Shown piece by piece: positions 46,344-58,544 of a DNA stretch of 64,000 nucleotides. The position numbers were made by a program, and so were the translations under genes. The stretch comes from Membranipora membranacea (lineage: Eukaryota > Bryozoa > Gymnolaemata > Cheilostomatida > Membraniporidae): contig OU612072.1 of NCBI GenBank assembly GCA_914767715.1, positions 19,468,001-19,532,000 of the forward strand. The letters are read 5' to 3'. Every line of letters starts with the position of its first letter. Within the stretch, counting starts at the first letter, position 1. The notes under the pieces were generated by a model. That model did no database searches and was not told the DNA's origin. It saw only the letters and a list, made by a program, of their open reading frames with translations.

Positions 46344-47128
46344 ATAATGAAATCTGTAAACAAGTGCTTCCTGCTTGTATTGTATTATTTAGATGTCTGA
46401 CCTGCTTTAGCTAACTCAATGCGCAATTTCACCATACCTGACAAGAATGGGTTAAAGGCGCTAATTAGCATACCTGCTAGACACTTTTGAGAGTTGTGTT
46501 CTCTCGTCCCGAAGCTCATTCAACTTAACCATTGCCACCTCATGCAAAACACTTTCATATGTTGAAGAACAGATTCGGGCAAGATTCCACCTTTTCGAAA
46601 AAAATCAGTCAAGAGCTCATGAACTTAATTGCAAAGCTCACTAAAAAGGAGGATTTCTCCAAAAAATATTGATACCAACTGCACATCACTTAGTGCTTGA
46701 ATGATAGTGAAATCTGTAAGCAAGTGCTTCCTGCTTAACCCTGTGATATATTAGTAAATTCAATCAAGGAGTGGCTTCGTTTGAAGGCACATAAGAGGTA
46801 TGAAGATCGCAAGTAATGACATCCTCACACATTCTTGGGTCATATGGAACTGGTACAACAATGACAATAAATTACAACAATGAATGGCTTACAGGTATCA
46901 GTGAACTTTAGTTCAATGCAAGTATACTGTGTATGAACATGTATATCAGTTGTGTTTTAGTTTACGATGAGTAAGACTTATTTATGAATAAACACCTTTA
47001 TATTAATTTCCAAAACATGATCAAAAGGCTTATCATTTGACAAATAGGCTCAGCACTAGATTCTTGTTGATGCACAGATCTTACATCCTGTCGTATATCA
47101 TAAGATGATAAATTTTGGTCACTGAACT

Positions 47129-47362
47129 GTGCGGGTGAGACCGGTTGAGATTGGTGAGAGGGTCGATCTACCTCTAAGTGTCCAAAACAAGAAGTGTCAA
47201 TTTTCTGAAAGCAACACAGACATTATTGAGGGTTGGTCACAGAATGGATTCTCATGTGCTGTGTATAGCAATAGCAGGCAAATTTGCAAGTCAGTTTACC
47301 CCTGTATTGAGCTTCTTTTGGGTCATAGAGGGTTGCAGTTAGACGGGAATTGGTGCTGCTAG
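47129..47362 (+). other. unassigned coding-like frame, unit 3 (open for 77 codons)
   Basis: The only copy of this segment that is open throughout: VEIGERVDLPLSVQNKKCQF, then FSCAVYSNSRQICKSVYPCI, then GHRGLQLDGNWCC and a stop. It could be a last exon or a transposon remnant. No family was recognised. Confidence 0.3.
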
Positions 47363-47737
47363 TACACGTTTTTTGGTTAGTTGGTTTAAGACTACCATGA
47401 TTGTTAGTAGTTAGCACGAAGCAGTCTAGTAATTGTAGATATTAGTACAAAGCTGCTTTCCAATTGATAGATGATTATGATACCATGGAACTGCTTGCAT
47501 GGACTTTGTTGTTATTGAACCCTCCTTGCTATAAACATCACCATGGAAGCTCCGTTGCTCGTAAAGAGTTGATTTTTTTTTCATCTCTCATCTAAACAAA
47601 ACTTCCTGTCCAGTGGTACAAATTACGGCTCTGTAGGACTAGTTTGAGAGTATTTGTATTCAGATATATATGGAATATGTCTATGTTTACACTTTTTTTG
47701 TGTTTCAACACTTCCACAATCATTTCTGTTATTGCTG

Positions 47738-50400
47738 ATGTTTGATGTTTGATGTTTGATGTTTGTTTATTTAGACATCTCCTGTATCACTCCTAAAAAA
47801 GGTTGACAAAATTGAAATTTTTACATAAAAATTGATGGAAAAATATTGCACTAGTTGAAAAATCTCATGTAGAATTCAAAAAAGCTGTTCTGCCATTTTA
47901 CAACTCGGCATTTGCTGGGTCAGTATTTGTCGATTACTGCTTTACGGGCGGATTTTCTTTGAGTGTTTGGTCTGATTCTATTGTTCAGCGGATGGGTATT
48001 ATCTGTTGAAATTTTTAAAAAGTGTTCGCTGCATAGAGACATTAAGAAGTCGGATATATAGGGTAAGGCTAGCTTGGTCAGTCTATTGTCATAGTGCTCT
48101 ATGTGTGGCATCATCATTTGTGTAGCGTATCTGTGCACTTTCTCTAGTTTCTCTTTATCGGCTTCAGAGATAAACTGAAACCATACTGGGCTGGCGTAGG
48201 AAAGAACGGGTTTGACATTGGCAGCATAGAATGTTATCAGTCCTGCGGTTTTCATACCCATGGTCTTAAGCTGCTTCATCAGATACAGTCTGCTATTGCA
48301 TTTGCTCACGACAGAGTCTATGTAGTCACTAAAAGACAGTTGAGAGTCTACAGTGACACCTAATAGTTTAGCAGATTTAGATGGGGAGATAAAAGAATCA
48401 TCACTGGGGTTAACATCGAGGTTCATACCAGGTCGGTCAGAAAAAGCAATATTCAATACAACAGTCTTACTTGAGTTGAGAAGCACACTGTTTTCTAAAG
48501 ACCAACTCTTAGCATTTGATATAGCATCAGAGACATTGTCATCGGTGGGGTTTACAATAGGCTTATAAAATGTGGTGTCATCTGCGTACTTCACACAATT
48601 AAAAACTTCAGCTTTCAAGTCATTAACGTATATCAGCCAGAGAATAGGCCCAAGCTTAGTGCCTTGTGGTGCACCAACATCAATGGGCGTGTATGTGGAA
48701 AATTGTCCAGAAAACTTGACACACTGCTGTCTTGAATTTAGAAAACTTCCTACTAAGTTGATAACATTGGAATTAAATCCTAGCGAGTTCATTTTAGACA
48801 ATAAGATCAGGTGTTGCATTCTGTCGAACGCCTTTGAAAAATCTAAAACTGCGTTCTGGACAAATTTAATGTTTGAGTTCTGATCAAGAGCTGATGTCCA
48901 GTCATCGAGTAGCTGCAGCAGTGCGTCAGTGGTACTCTGTTGGTAGGCATATTGATTCACATCTTTTATGTCAGCGAGATGTGTCGTCATCTTACTTAGG
49001 ATTACCTGCTCTAGGAGTTTGCCGAGATGAAATAATAGGCTGATGGGTCGGAAGTCTTTGTAGATGGTGGGAGTTTTGGTCATCCGTACTGGAACTACTT
49101 GCGCTCGTTTCCACATATCAGGGAATGTGCCAGTGTCGAGTGAGCAGTTGATAATATCATGTAGAGCAGCTGTGGGCAACCTGCGGCCTTTTTGCCATTG
49201 CGGCCTAATGGGTAATCTTTTGCGGCCTAATTGTGGCCTTATGTCTGTGAAAATCACACATTCAAGCAAGTATTTATAATCTTCGATTCAAGTTTTAACT
49301 GTCATGTTGATGTCCAAGTATGCATTACCCTGTACAAGCTCAATTCATTGTTGGGATATCAAAATGTTGGCATTCTGTATCAACCTTGCGCTAAGTTACT
49401 TGCATGTAGAAAAAAAGGAAATTCCCAAGCCATTCTACACAAAAGCATCATGAATGTACTGGTGCCAACTACTTTTTCACGCGCTTCCATTTGAATAAAT
49501 ACCCCAAACAGTGAAGAAATTGTCGTAATATTGTGAGAGAAAAGCAATTTAATCAATTCTTTCGCCTTTGGATATTTAACTACAAACTGTTTTTTGCAAA
49601 GCTGTCATTTTGAGCAAGAATTGAAAAGTTGTCCTACAAAAATTTGACATTGTTACAAGTGCGCCAGCATTTTGCCTGAAATGCTCCAGATTGAATCTCA
49701 TTGACAAGTATGCAAATATTTACTGCACTTCTTGAGCGCTCATCCTGCCCTTTGCCCTACTGCTTGAAACACTGGGAAACAGCCATGTACACAATCGTTT
49801 GCCAGACACAAAAATCCAGTAGTTTAGATAAACAAGATAAATCTAAACTGATGCTTATTGCAACATAACAATAACATTTTTATCGACACCTAAATCTGCT
49901 TTAGTTTGTATAAAATACACAGTGCGATATTATACTTCGCGCTAAAGTTTGTGCCGGAAAAATATGTTGTGGCCTTTTGTGTTGATTCTGCATAAAATGC
50001 GGCCTTCTTAAAAAAAAGGTTGCCCACCCATGATGTAGAGGAATTGATACATCCTCAATGGCTTCCTTGGACACCCATGTTGGGAAGTCTTCGGTTGATG
50101 TAGCCTTTGAGGTGTTCAGCGTTCTCATCAGCATTTTACCTTCACCTAAACTAAGGTGTTGTAGTTTTGTTCTGTTTGTTGTTTGTTGGGCAGGTTGCGG
50201 GGTAGCTCGTTTTCCCCCGACTTCTATGTAGTAATTATTCAGTTTATGGCAGAATTCAGCGTTAGGTAGTTTGATGTCTTAGATGATGATATGATCAGAT
50301 TTGTGTAACTGTTGTGCTTTATTGGTGAGTTTTTTGACGGTGTCCCACCATTCTTTAGAGTTACGATTTTGATTAAGAGTCTCGTTCACATATTTTCTTG
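47738..50400 (-). mobile_element. CR1/Jockey-like LINE, 5'-truncated, carrying a hAT insertion (unit 3 only)
   Basis: A minus-strand insertion into TTATTGCTG/GGTGGCTG (uninterrupted at 28650 in unit 2). The 3' end (left) carries four tandem GATGTTT heptamers, a microsatellite-type tail. It encodes an RT of the same family as 19353-20463 but reaching further 5': finger blocks near 50041-50130 (TSKATSTEDFPTWVSKEA), then across the hAT element DIINCSLDTGTFPDMWKRAQ, FDRMQHLILLSKM, APQGTKLGPILWLIYVNDL and KYADDTTFY down to a stop at 47920. The region upstream of the hAT element has an in-frame TAA near 50281. No target-site duplication of the LINE itself is visible. Dead as it stands. Confidence 0.85.
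49167..50032. mobile_element. non-autonomous hAT-type transposon nested in the CR1-like LINE
   Basis: 866 bp with imperfect terminal inverted repeats (CAGCTGTGGGCAACC at the left; the complement of the right end reads CATGGGTGGGCAACC) and an exact 8-bp target-site duplication ATGTAGAG (49159-49166 and 50033-50040). Subterminal GCGGCC motifs are repeated near both ends. TIR sequence, 8-bp duplication and subterminal repeats together fit the hAT superfamily. No transposase frame is present. Removing it restores the RT reading frame of the LINE. Confidence 0.88.
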
Positions 50401-51220
50401 GGTGGCTGAAGATTCTATAGATAGATCAGGAATCTAAACCCTCTAGATTTTGAGATATATCAATTATTTATAAACCCTGATCATTTTTAGGAATTTCAAT
50501 AACAGTAGCTACCCAGAGGGATTATATGCCTAATTGTATTGATGACATACAACGGGCTAATAGGTAATACTTCTTTCTCTGGGACGAACCATTCTGGGCG
50601 TAGATAGTTATCTTTTTCTCACTTTGGTCACATGTTTATCACCTCTAGATCAATGGGAGAATTACATTTCAAGCTCTGACAAATTAGCGTCAGTCTTGAT
50701 ATTTTCGACGTCAAATGATTTCAACTCAGAATGGGTTATAAGTGAGCTGAACCCTTTGTGTCTAGGTGTACCTCACTTAGTCCATGAGCTGATACAGCCT
50801 TTTGTTTAGGTTCAAAAAACCAACACTAGAGGAAAATCTGAAGCAGCAGATATGATCTAAGTTTGCTGCTTTATCATATTCAGTTATATCGGATCATCAA
50901 TATTATTGCAGTCTATGTCAAAACTTATGAAAGCTAAGCATTATATTCTACTGAGTAGTAATTAATGCGCCATTATAATCTTCATTGGAAATGTTTGTTT
51001 ACATAGGCTGTGATTGGGCAATAATACCACGTGATTAGTATTCATGATGGCTGCGATGAACAGATGCATACTGCATTGTCTTCCTCTTCTTAATAATAAT
51101 CCTAGTTTAATCAGCCTATCACCTTCCTGCATATCCACAACTATTGAGTATACTTCTAAGTACATAACACTAAATCATCAACCATATAAAAGCATATCAG
51201 AGTCTCTTAACACCTAATTA

Positions 51221-52772
51221 ATGACTATCACTTCTCTCATCATGATAATAATGATCTACTGTACTACACTAGTACAACCAGCAGCAGTACCACCACTGAG
51301 TTAAACCCCATGCACATCATCTGCAGCAGATATACCTGTCGTCCCTGATATTGTCTGCCACCTCCAGTGCTATAAGAAGTTTTGTCACAAGAAAACTCTG
51401 ACACAAGCTAGGAAAGGAAAGGTATGTTTTTGTATGTGTGCACAGTCACTCACAACTAGTCACTAGTGTGTGAGTGAGTGACAAACCACTTTAACCCTTG
51501 GAAATTGTACAGAAAATGATGATTCAATGATAGTGGATAGAAGCATGGAGTCCTTGATAGAAAGCAGTTAATATTTTCAATTTGCATAAGCCCAAAGGAC
51601 CTGTCCTGTGTGTCTATTATATTATTAAGAAAACCCGCCAAGAATATTCAGTAGTATTTAGTTTTACATAGTTTAGCTACCTCTCATCATCGCTCTCATC
51701 TGCTATTGATTTGTGTTGTGTTTGTATGAATAATATAATATGTTTTTGAGGGCATCAAAATCATCTGATGATGAGCCAGATCAGCATGGTGACCAAGAAG
51801 AGCGGCCTCGAGTGCGGAGAGGAAAGTCCACGACGGTGTTGCCGCCCCAGTGTATTATCTGTAAGAAGGACTTGAATAGAGTTAGGAAGGGAGGTAAATG
51901 GATTCATGAAAACCTCTCACTAACACAGTCTACTAATACCGCAGGTAAGTAGACACTGTGACAAGTAGGGTTACACACCTGATCCATTCACGTAAATAAC
52001 TAACTAACACATTGCATCCACATACCTACCGCCAGAGAATCAATGCTTTGCGATATACTGTAATGACAATTATGGAATGGTTATAACCACCGCTACTCGA
52101 TCTACTTTGATAGTTATATATTTATGATTGATGCAGGGATCAATCACATATAACTTCCCAATTCACCGATTGTTATATTCCAAACAATAGAGTAGTGTTG
52201 TGTGCAAAAACATGATACCCTTCTATCAATCCCATGATTTGCTGTAGCGCATTGAAGGAATGTACCGGTACATGGTTGGCTCGTCACTGATGAGGAGCTA
52301 CGAGTAACTTGGAGGACGAAGCCTGTGGCCCCTCAGGATATATTAAAGGTAGGCGTAAATACTTATTATTGATATCTTATGTGATTTTATATATTAGGGC
52401 ATGTAACATTATTTTCAGTGATGCGCGATTCTTTCATACAATAGAAAACAACACGGTACATGTGTATCAAATTTAGAGGCCAGATAGAGTATTTGGCCAC
52501 AAAAGCGCAACCTGATTGTTGTTACTGTGTTTTTAGACGGCTAACTCATTGAGTATAGCATCAACATCATACAGCTTTACAATTGTAATTATAATCGATT
52601 GTATTTGTTTCAGACTGCTTACTGCAACTGCAAAAAGAGTAAGTGCCAGGGAAAGAACTGCAGCTGCCGTGGAAAGGGCCTGCCATGTACCGACCTTTGT
52701 TCCTGTCAGGCAGGTTGTGATAACAAAGACCAGCACGTTGCACCAGATGATGATGATGAGGACTCTGATTAG
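51221..52772 (+). pseudogene. CXC-type Cys-rich gene relic, unit 3
   Basis: Segments: (a) 51221-51421, with an early TAA (GAG TTA AAC read as AGT TAA) before the Cys motif; (b) about 51754-51944, fully open (EPDQHGDQEERPRVRRG, CIICKKDLNRV), donor GCAG/GTAAGT; (c) ending at about 52348 (EELRVTWRTKP), with a TGA just upstream in frame; (d) 52614-52772 (YCNCKKSKCQGKNCSC, CTDLCSCQAGCDN), Asp-rich end and TAG. As in the other units the CXC repeat itself is intact while other parts are broken. Confidence 0.5.
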
Positions 52773-53163
52773 ACCAAGGTATGTTGTAGTAGTTATCGGT
52801 GTGATGAGTTATATTTCTGTTATGGTTTTCAATCAATCCTGCGTCGGCAATGTGAGAAAATTAGCTTCAACCTTGATGCAAAGAGAAACTACCAGTGGTG
52901 GTGGTACAGTGATTGAGGGAAAAATCCACCAAGTTCCTAACATGTGTTAGGGGTTTGTGACACGCCCTCATCAGCAGCATGGTTTTGGCAGCAGCTATCA
53001 GCTAAGGATTTTGGGCTAGCTTAAATTGGCTTTGGCTATTTTCTTTACCCTATAGGAGTTTAATTTAACTAGAGTTTAATTTCGCTATCTGGACCTGGTA
53101 CTAAATTTCACTAGTACTAAATTTCGCTAGTAGGCTTACTAGTGAAAATTGAAAAAGAATGTC

Positions 53164-53273
53164 CAAGCTGGGATTCGAACCCAGGGCATAACGCTCCATC
53201 TGATTGCAAGGCAGACACTCAGACCCACTGATATATGTTCATATCAATGCTTAGACCACTACACCACACTAAC
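53164..53273 (-). other. tRNA-like sequence with enlarged D region, unit 3
   Basis: Same as 12137-12246, with an intact B-box GGGTTCGAATCCC and the same inserted hairpin in the D region. Confidence 0.45.
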
Positions 53274-53336
53274 TTGCATGTTTGGGTAAGGTGTATTCCT
53301 GTATGATTGTACATTGTTTATGAAACTATGGTGAGT

Positions 53337-53577
53337 GAGTTTAATTGAGGATACACTAAATTCCGCTGCTTAGGCAATAACACAAAAAGCGAATTCTTAA
53401 TGCCGCGAAAACAACTCCACAATAGCTGCGCCAGTTTGCTCTCTGTTTGCAGGCAGGTTGGAGCACACCTGGAGGCCAACCAATCACCAGTAGAAGATGG
53501 ATTGCATTGGGATTCGAACTCATGATATTCAACACTTGCGTGTCCGGCGCTCTAACCAACTGAGCCACCTCCTACTC
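53337..53577 (-). mobile_element. tRNA-derived SINE B, unit 3
   Basis: Counterpart of 12310-12550 and 31556-31796 with the same A and B boxes and scattered substitutions. Confidence 0.6.
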
Positions 53578-54567
53578 CTTCTAGTTCATCTTCCATCTAC
53601 TGCATGCCTCCCTCATAGTCTAAGTAAGTTTTCACTAATTTTCTTCCCGTTATTGCATGTATTATTATTTATTACGTTATGTTTGTTCGTGGATATTTAT
53701 TAAGAGTAATTACAGAGACATCTAGCACAGAGCATGGTTGACATTAAAAGGAAATAGCCACTGCATTGTGGTAATCACTGTAGACAATGGAATACGACCT
53801 CACATCCTGTGATGTCCGGTAGCAGACAGATAATGATAAGTGTTATCATTATAGGCACGGCATATATAAAATCCCCTAATTTAATTTAATTCCAGATTCC
53901 TAATCTCGAAATGCATCATCACCTGAGATTGACAGTGATAAAGTGCTGGACTTAATCACTGTTGTTTACATTCCAACTGTTTATTTTAAATATATTGTCA
54001 GGAATGATTGTTAACGTAAAGATTGTCTGATTGACATGTTGTTAAAGATTGAGAAATGGGCACTGGCATTTTGTTAAAGATTGAGAAATGGGCACTGGCA
54101 TTGATGATGCTTTGGCCTTGTCTTTGGGAAGGGGCAATAATAATCCCTGGGTAAAAAATAAAGGCGTCAAAACAATGAGTAGTTAAAACGGACGATTGAT
54201 GTTGAGAGATTTCAACATAAAATTGAGGGTCATATTTTGACTTATCAACTTGACTAGTGTATTATTGCCGAATGGAGAGAGAAAATCAGTGTAAGGACCT
54301 ATATTGGGACATACTCAAGATCCGATAAGGTTTTGTTGCCTGTATTTTTTTAACACTTGAGCACTTGAACTCTTAAAAAAACAAAAGAAAACGAATAACA
54401 AATTAATTTTCTATTAACATAAAGAACATCCTTAGAATGATGACCCTAGCAAGGGCTAAAAAAATAGCCAACATTGTTATGACAATTTCGCACAGCTACT
54501 TATATTATGTACCCAAACCAAAGTCTGAGATGAAAGAATTTGACTGGTTCTAACACGACTGTTCATA

Positions 54568-54911
54568 TCAGTGACATGTGCAGTAGGGTCGAGGTGGAAG
54601 CTCAACATGTTGCTTAATTTGTGTCATCCGCCTGGTTGGCTGTTTAACACGTCGCTGGGTTGTCTGCTGGTTAGGTTGCTGATCTTGCTATTGGGTTGGT
54701 TGCTAAATTTGTTGTTGGATGGGCTGCTCATATGTTGGGTGAAATAGTTGCGGTAAAACTTCATCTGTGTCAGAGACAGTTACCTGGTCTAGCCTCTCAG
54801 GCTGTGTTGGTGTGTCATGTGGTTGAGGCGTCGTACGTCCGTCCGTCTCAGGTGTCATTGTTTTCAACCCAGTTCTATTTTCCGCTCTTCGTTTGCGCTG
54901 TTAATTTGTAC
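54568..54911 (-). pseudogene. in-frame Gln/Pro-rich tail relic, unit 3
   Basis: Continuation of the exon 3 frame beyond the TAA at 54901-54903. Compared with units 1 and 2 the second stop is absent (TTA in place of TAA), so the frame runs open through TVSDTDEVLPQLFHPTYEQP before reaching the TAG pair. Confidence 0.33.
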
Positions 54912-57121
54912 CTAAAGGATTGCTTCTATTGTTCCCTCTTCCTCTGAGCTTTTCATCTGCAGCTAAGGGATTGCCTCTTGGTGCTACAGTGTTACTTGGT
55001 ACGGCTTGTGCCTGTGGTTTTCGCTTGCAATACAATACTAGGAAAATTGCAACAATCACAACAACAATAGACAATGATCCCCAAATTATGGGGAGCCGTG
55101 TTTGCTGTTTACTCTCGGCTCTTCTAAATATCCATGAGTATTGCTTAGATGTCTGTCCACCAGCAAAGCCCACTTTACAGTCGGCCTTATCACCATTTTG
55201 GAGGACAGATTTTGTTATTTGTAAGTTATCCTGTTTCTCTGCCAGCTCAAATCCATTGAAAAACCATTTATAACCTAAGGCTTCTGAGCTTAGCGAGAAA
55301 TATAGAAAAACATCACAATACAGATGAAATGATGACGGTGTTTCCTTTTCTAGAACAATAGTTTTTACCATCTCTATCCTGATGGTGTCCTTGAAGTCAA
55401 TATATTGAGGCATCACATGCATCCATTTGATAACATTTGATTTAGACCCAGGGAAATTGATATGGGACTCATCAGTACATGTAATGTTAATTCCTTCCCT
55501 GTCTTGTCTGCTAGGCTCATAGGAAGTATCATTAAGGTGTAAGAACACTTTGTCGCTGACTCTCTGAACCTCTGTAACAAAACGATTTAATCACGTAATT
55601 GCAGTGCTTTAATTTTTTGCCGATAAAGATGTTGCTGCTGTGAAGACATAAGTTGTTTTTATTTTATTGAAGTCGGTATCTAGGTGATTAACCCAAAACA
55701 GCCTCATTACATTTAAAATCAAATGTTATGTTATCGGACGGTTCAATTTAAATATAAATCTAATGTGGATAATATTGTTGGGTTGTCACTATCTCTAAGT
55801 CAACAGCTAACGTGGACAGGCTCTCTTCATAGTATTTAGACAATTGGGTCGTATTATAAGTGTCTCACACATATTATTTGGAAAATTTAACATAATTTAT
55901 AAACTTACTGTAAGTGTAGCTGGAGCTAGGTTTTCCTCTAACCGATTCACAGGAGAAGTTGAACCTTATTCCTTCCTCAACCACATCACTGAGGCTCAAT
56001 GTGAGGTTCTGTGGAGCTACCTTTAGATCAGGGATCATGGACAAATTATTATGATGATCCGTATATAAGATTGGCCTCAATCTACCAGTCCTGTACTCTG
56101 CAATGCAATTAAACCTTAAATAATCTCTCTGCATAGCTTGAGTGAGATTTCCTGTTACTGTGATTTGCCTTTCGTCTCTGTTCCCGCAGTCATCTGAGGA
56201 AAAGTTGTTCCATTGAGGAATGCGCAGTCCATTATCAGCTGTTCCATCTATAATATGATTCCCCTTGTACTGACAACCTATTCTGTATCTCATCCTTTCT
56301 TTACTAATGAATGATAAGTAGATTAATTCCGGTTTGTTTATTGGTATAGCGTCTTCATAACTGGTACCATTTCCTGTCCCGGCATCACAAGAGAACCTAC
56401 AAGTTTCAGATATTCATTGGTATCACAGGAATGATCTAATCACATATATCATTGGTCATATGACATCAGTATTATAAACTGATTAATATGAGCACAGTAT
56501 TATTCTAGCCAGGAAATGAATTCAGATTTAGAGTGTCGTTGGGAATGTAAAGATTTAGTCAGTTTTGCAGTTAAGAAAAAAAGAAATAATTGTCTATCCC
56601 TATGCAAGTTCCACGGTCATGGACAGTTGCAATTGAGAGCCGAATAAATTGGCAGGTGATGTATCAACACAAGAGCAATATGAAAGAAACTATAATTTGT
56701 TGCAACATACTAAAATCACTGTTAAGGGAAGACATTCAGGTAAGGATAAAAAAACAGGCTTTCAATTGTCAGGCTTGGCAACCACACATATTAAATCCAA
56801 ATCGGTAGAGACATACATGGTTCTAACTTTACTGTCGTCCAGGATGGACTGATATAATGGCATGATACAATGTTGCGCTTGGGCCCTTTTGATATCTGAA
56901 GATAACTTGACAAAGCTAAAGCAGAATGATTGAATATTGAGTTTGTTTTTCCTTTTAGTATAAGTTGTTACTTACTCGAATGGCTGCCCTTCATAGAACT
57001 CTGTAGAAGGTTTGTACGTGAATTTCACTCCTCGAGGGCCCTGATAACTCCATACATATCGGTTGTATCCGCCGATACACAGTAAAAGTACTAGACTGAT
57101 GACCATGACTTCTAGCTTCAT
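54912..57121 (-). CDS. Ig-like type I membrane receptor gene, unit 3: intact extracellular/TM exons
   Basis: Exons: 56976-57121 (signal peptide, residues 1-48), 55909-56396 (488 nt, residues 49-211), 54912-55571 (660 nt, residues 212-431, ending phase 1 at TTAG/GTACAA). If that donor is not used, the protein stops at residue 434. Layout: signal peptide about 1-25; Cys-rich membrane-distal domain about 49-160 (FSCDAG to YLRFNCIAEY); Ig-like domain 2 (FNFSCESV to INITCTDES); Ig-like domain 3 (FHLYCDVF, YKWFFNG, DKADCKVGF); TM helix about 373-392; basic tail CKRKPQAQAV. Many N-glycosylation sequons. Phase 1 at the end fits the tail exons at 39102-41506. The role is unknown; layout and array context suggest a cell-surface recognition receptor. 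No closer family was recognised. Confidence 0.78.
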
Positions 57122-58544
57122 AATCTTCTTTATACCAATTGATTCGAAGGTGAATGATTTCTTTCTAAACTTGATTAAGTGAGCCAGACTAGAACTACAT
57201 GTTTGCGAAAACAACTAAACTACATGACCAACACATTTCACTGGTCATACAGTAATCTCATAACAGTACACGTTCAAACTATTCATTGTTTGACATGTGG
57301 ATAATTGATAACATTGAGTTATTAAAAGCTGTGAGATCGCAGTCATTTCACCACATAGTACATCTCCTTTCAGGTTCATTCATGATACAGCAACAACGAT
57401 ACTCTAGCGGATACCTCAGAACTATTTACTGGTTGCTGATAAAAGAAGTAATAGTTGTTACCCAGCCTTCCCATGAAATTATTGTCAGAAAAAATTAGAT
57501 TATTTAGATTAAAAATGTATTTTCCGCTCTCTAACATTAAATACAAGTTAATAAAGAATGGATTCTGAGTTCAAAGTGTGTGAGAGGTTTGAGCTGGTAA
57601 ACTAGTTGAATCATTTTAGTATTACAATCCTAGTAAATATTACACCAGAGTGAGGTGCTTGATTACCCCATCGATTTTGCACCTTGTTAATTCGAAATTG
57701 AGACAGTATTATAAGTTGGCTTCTCTGAACAAGAGAGAACATAACTCATTTACCAGATGACACAGTTCATGAATTGAGGTTGTCTTCAATGGTCAAGGAA
57801 GAATATATGTCCTTGTAAAGATGATTGTCATTGAAAAAACGGGTGATAAGGGTGATAGAGAGTTGGGACTAATGGAAATTGTCTTCTGTATTACTCAAGA
57901 TGTGAACCAAACAAGAATAAAACTTATTAACAATCAATAAAATCTCATTCCATGCCCAACTAGAATTCGCAATAAATATAAATATTAACTTTACTTCATA
58001 TTCTTGTTTAACCCAAGAATTTGCAAATCAAGTCCTGCACCCAACACTTTTGACATTTTCAGTCCATGATGCCTGTGTGTGCATCTTTTATTTGCGGGGT
58101 GAACAAGACCAACTCCAACTATGTGTACATACAAGGAATTGTACAGGTAGAACTCGTGATTAATTCAGAGAGAACCTCCCTATTCCTTTTCACAGCTGTA
58201 CCTCCTATGATAACATTTAACCTGAGACTCGGTTTTAAAAGATCAAACAAGGAACAAAAAAGTTTTTAATTTTAACTTGATTATAACAATATTTCTGTGT
58301 TCATTTTGAAAACCTCAAATTAAACTAAAATTAACCCTTGTGAAGCAAGCACTCCGTCCAACCATTCACAAAACTCAACTGATGACACAAATTAAACTTT
58401 TTTTTATCCCGTTTGATTTATTGAATTCAAGTTCTTTTGGCTACGCAAGTGATAGCCAGCTGAGACAATGGCATAGTAACAGGTGTAACACTACTACAGT
58501 TTTCACCACCCATTTATTTCTAACCTGTTTTCTGCCATTTTATA

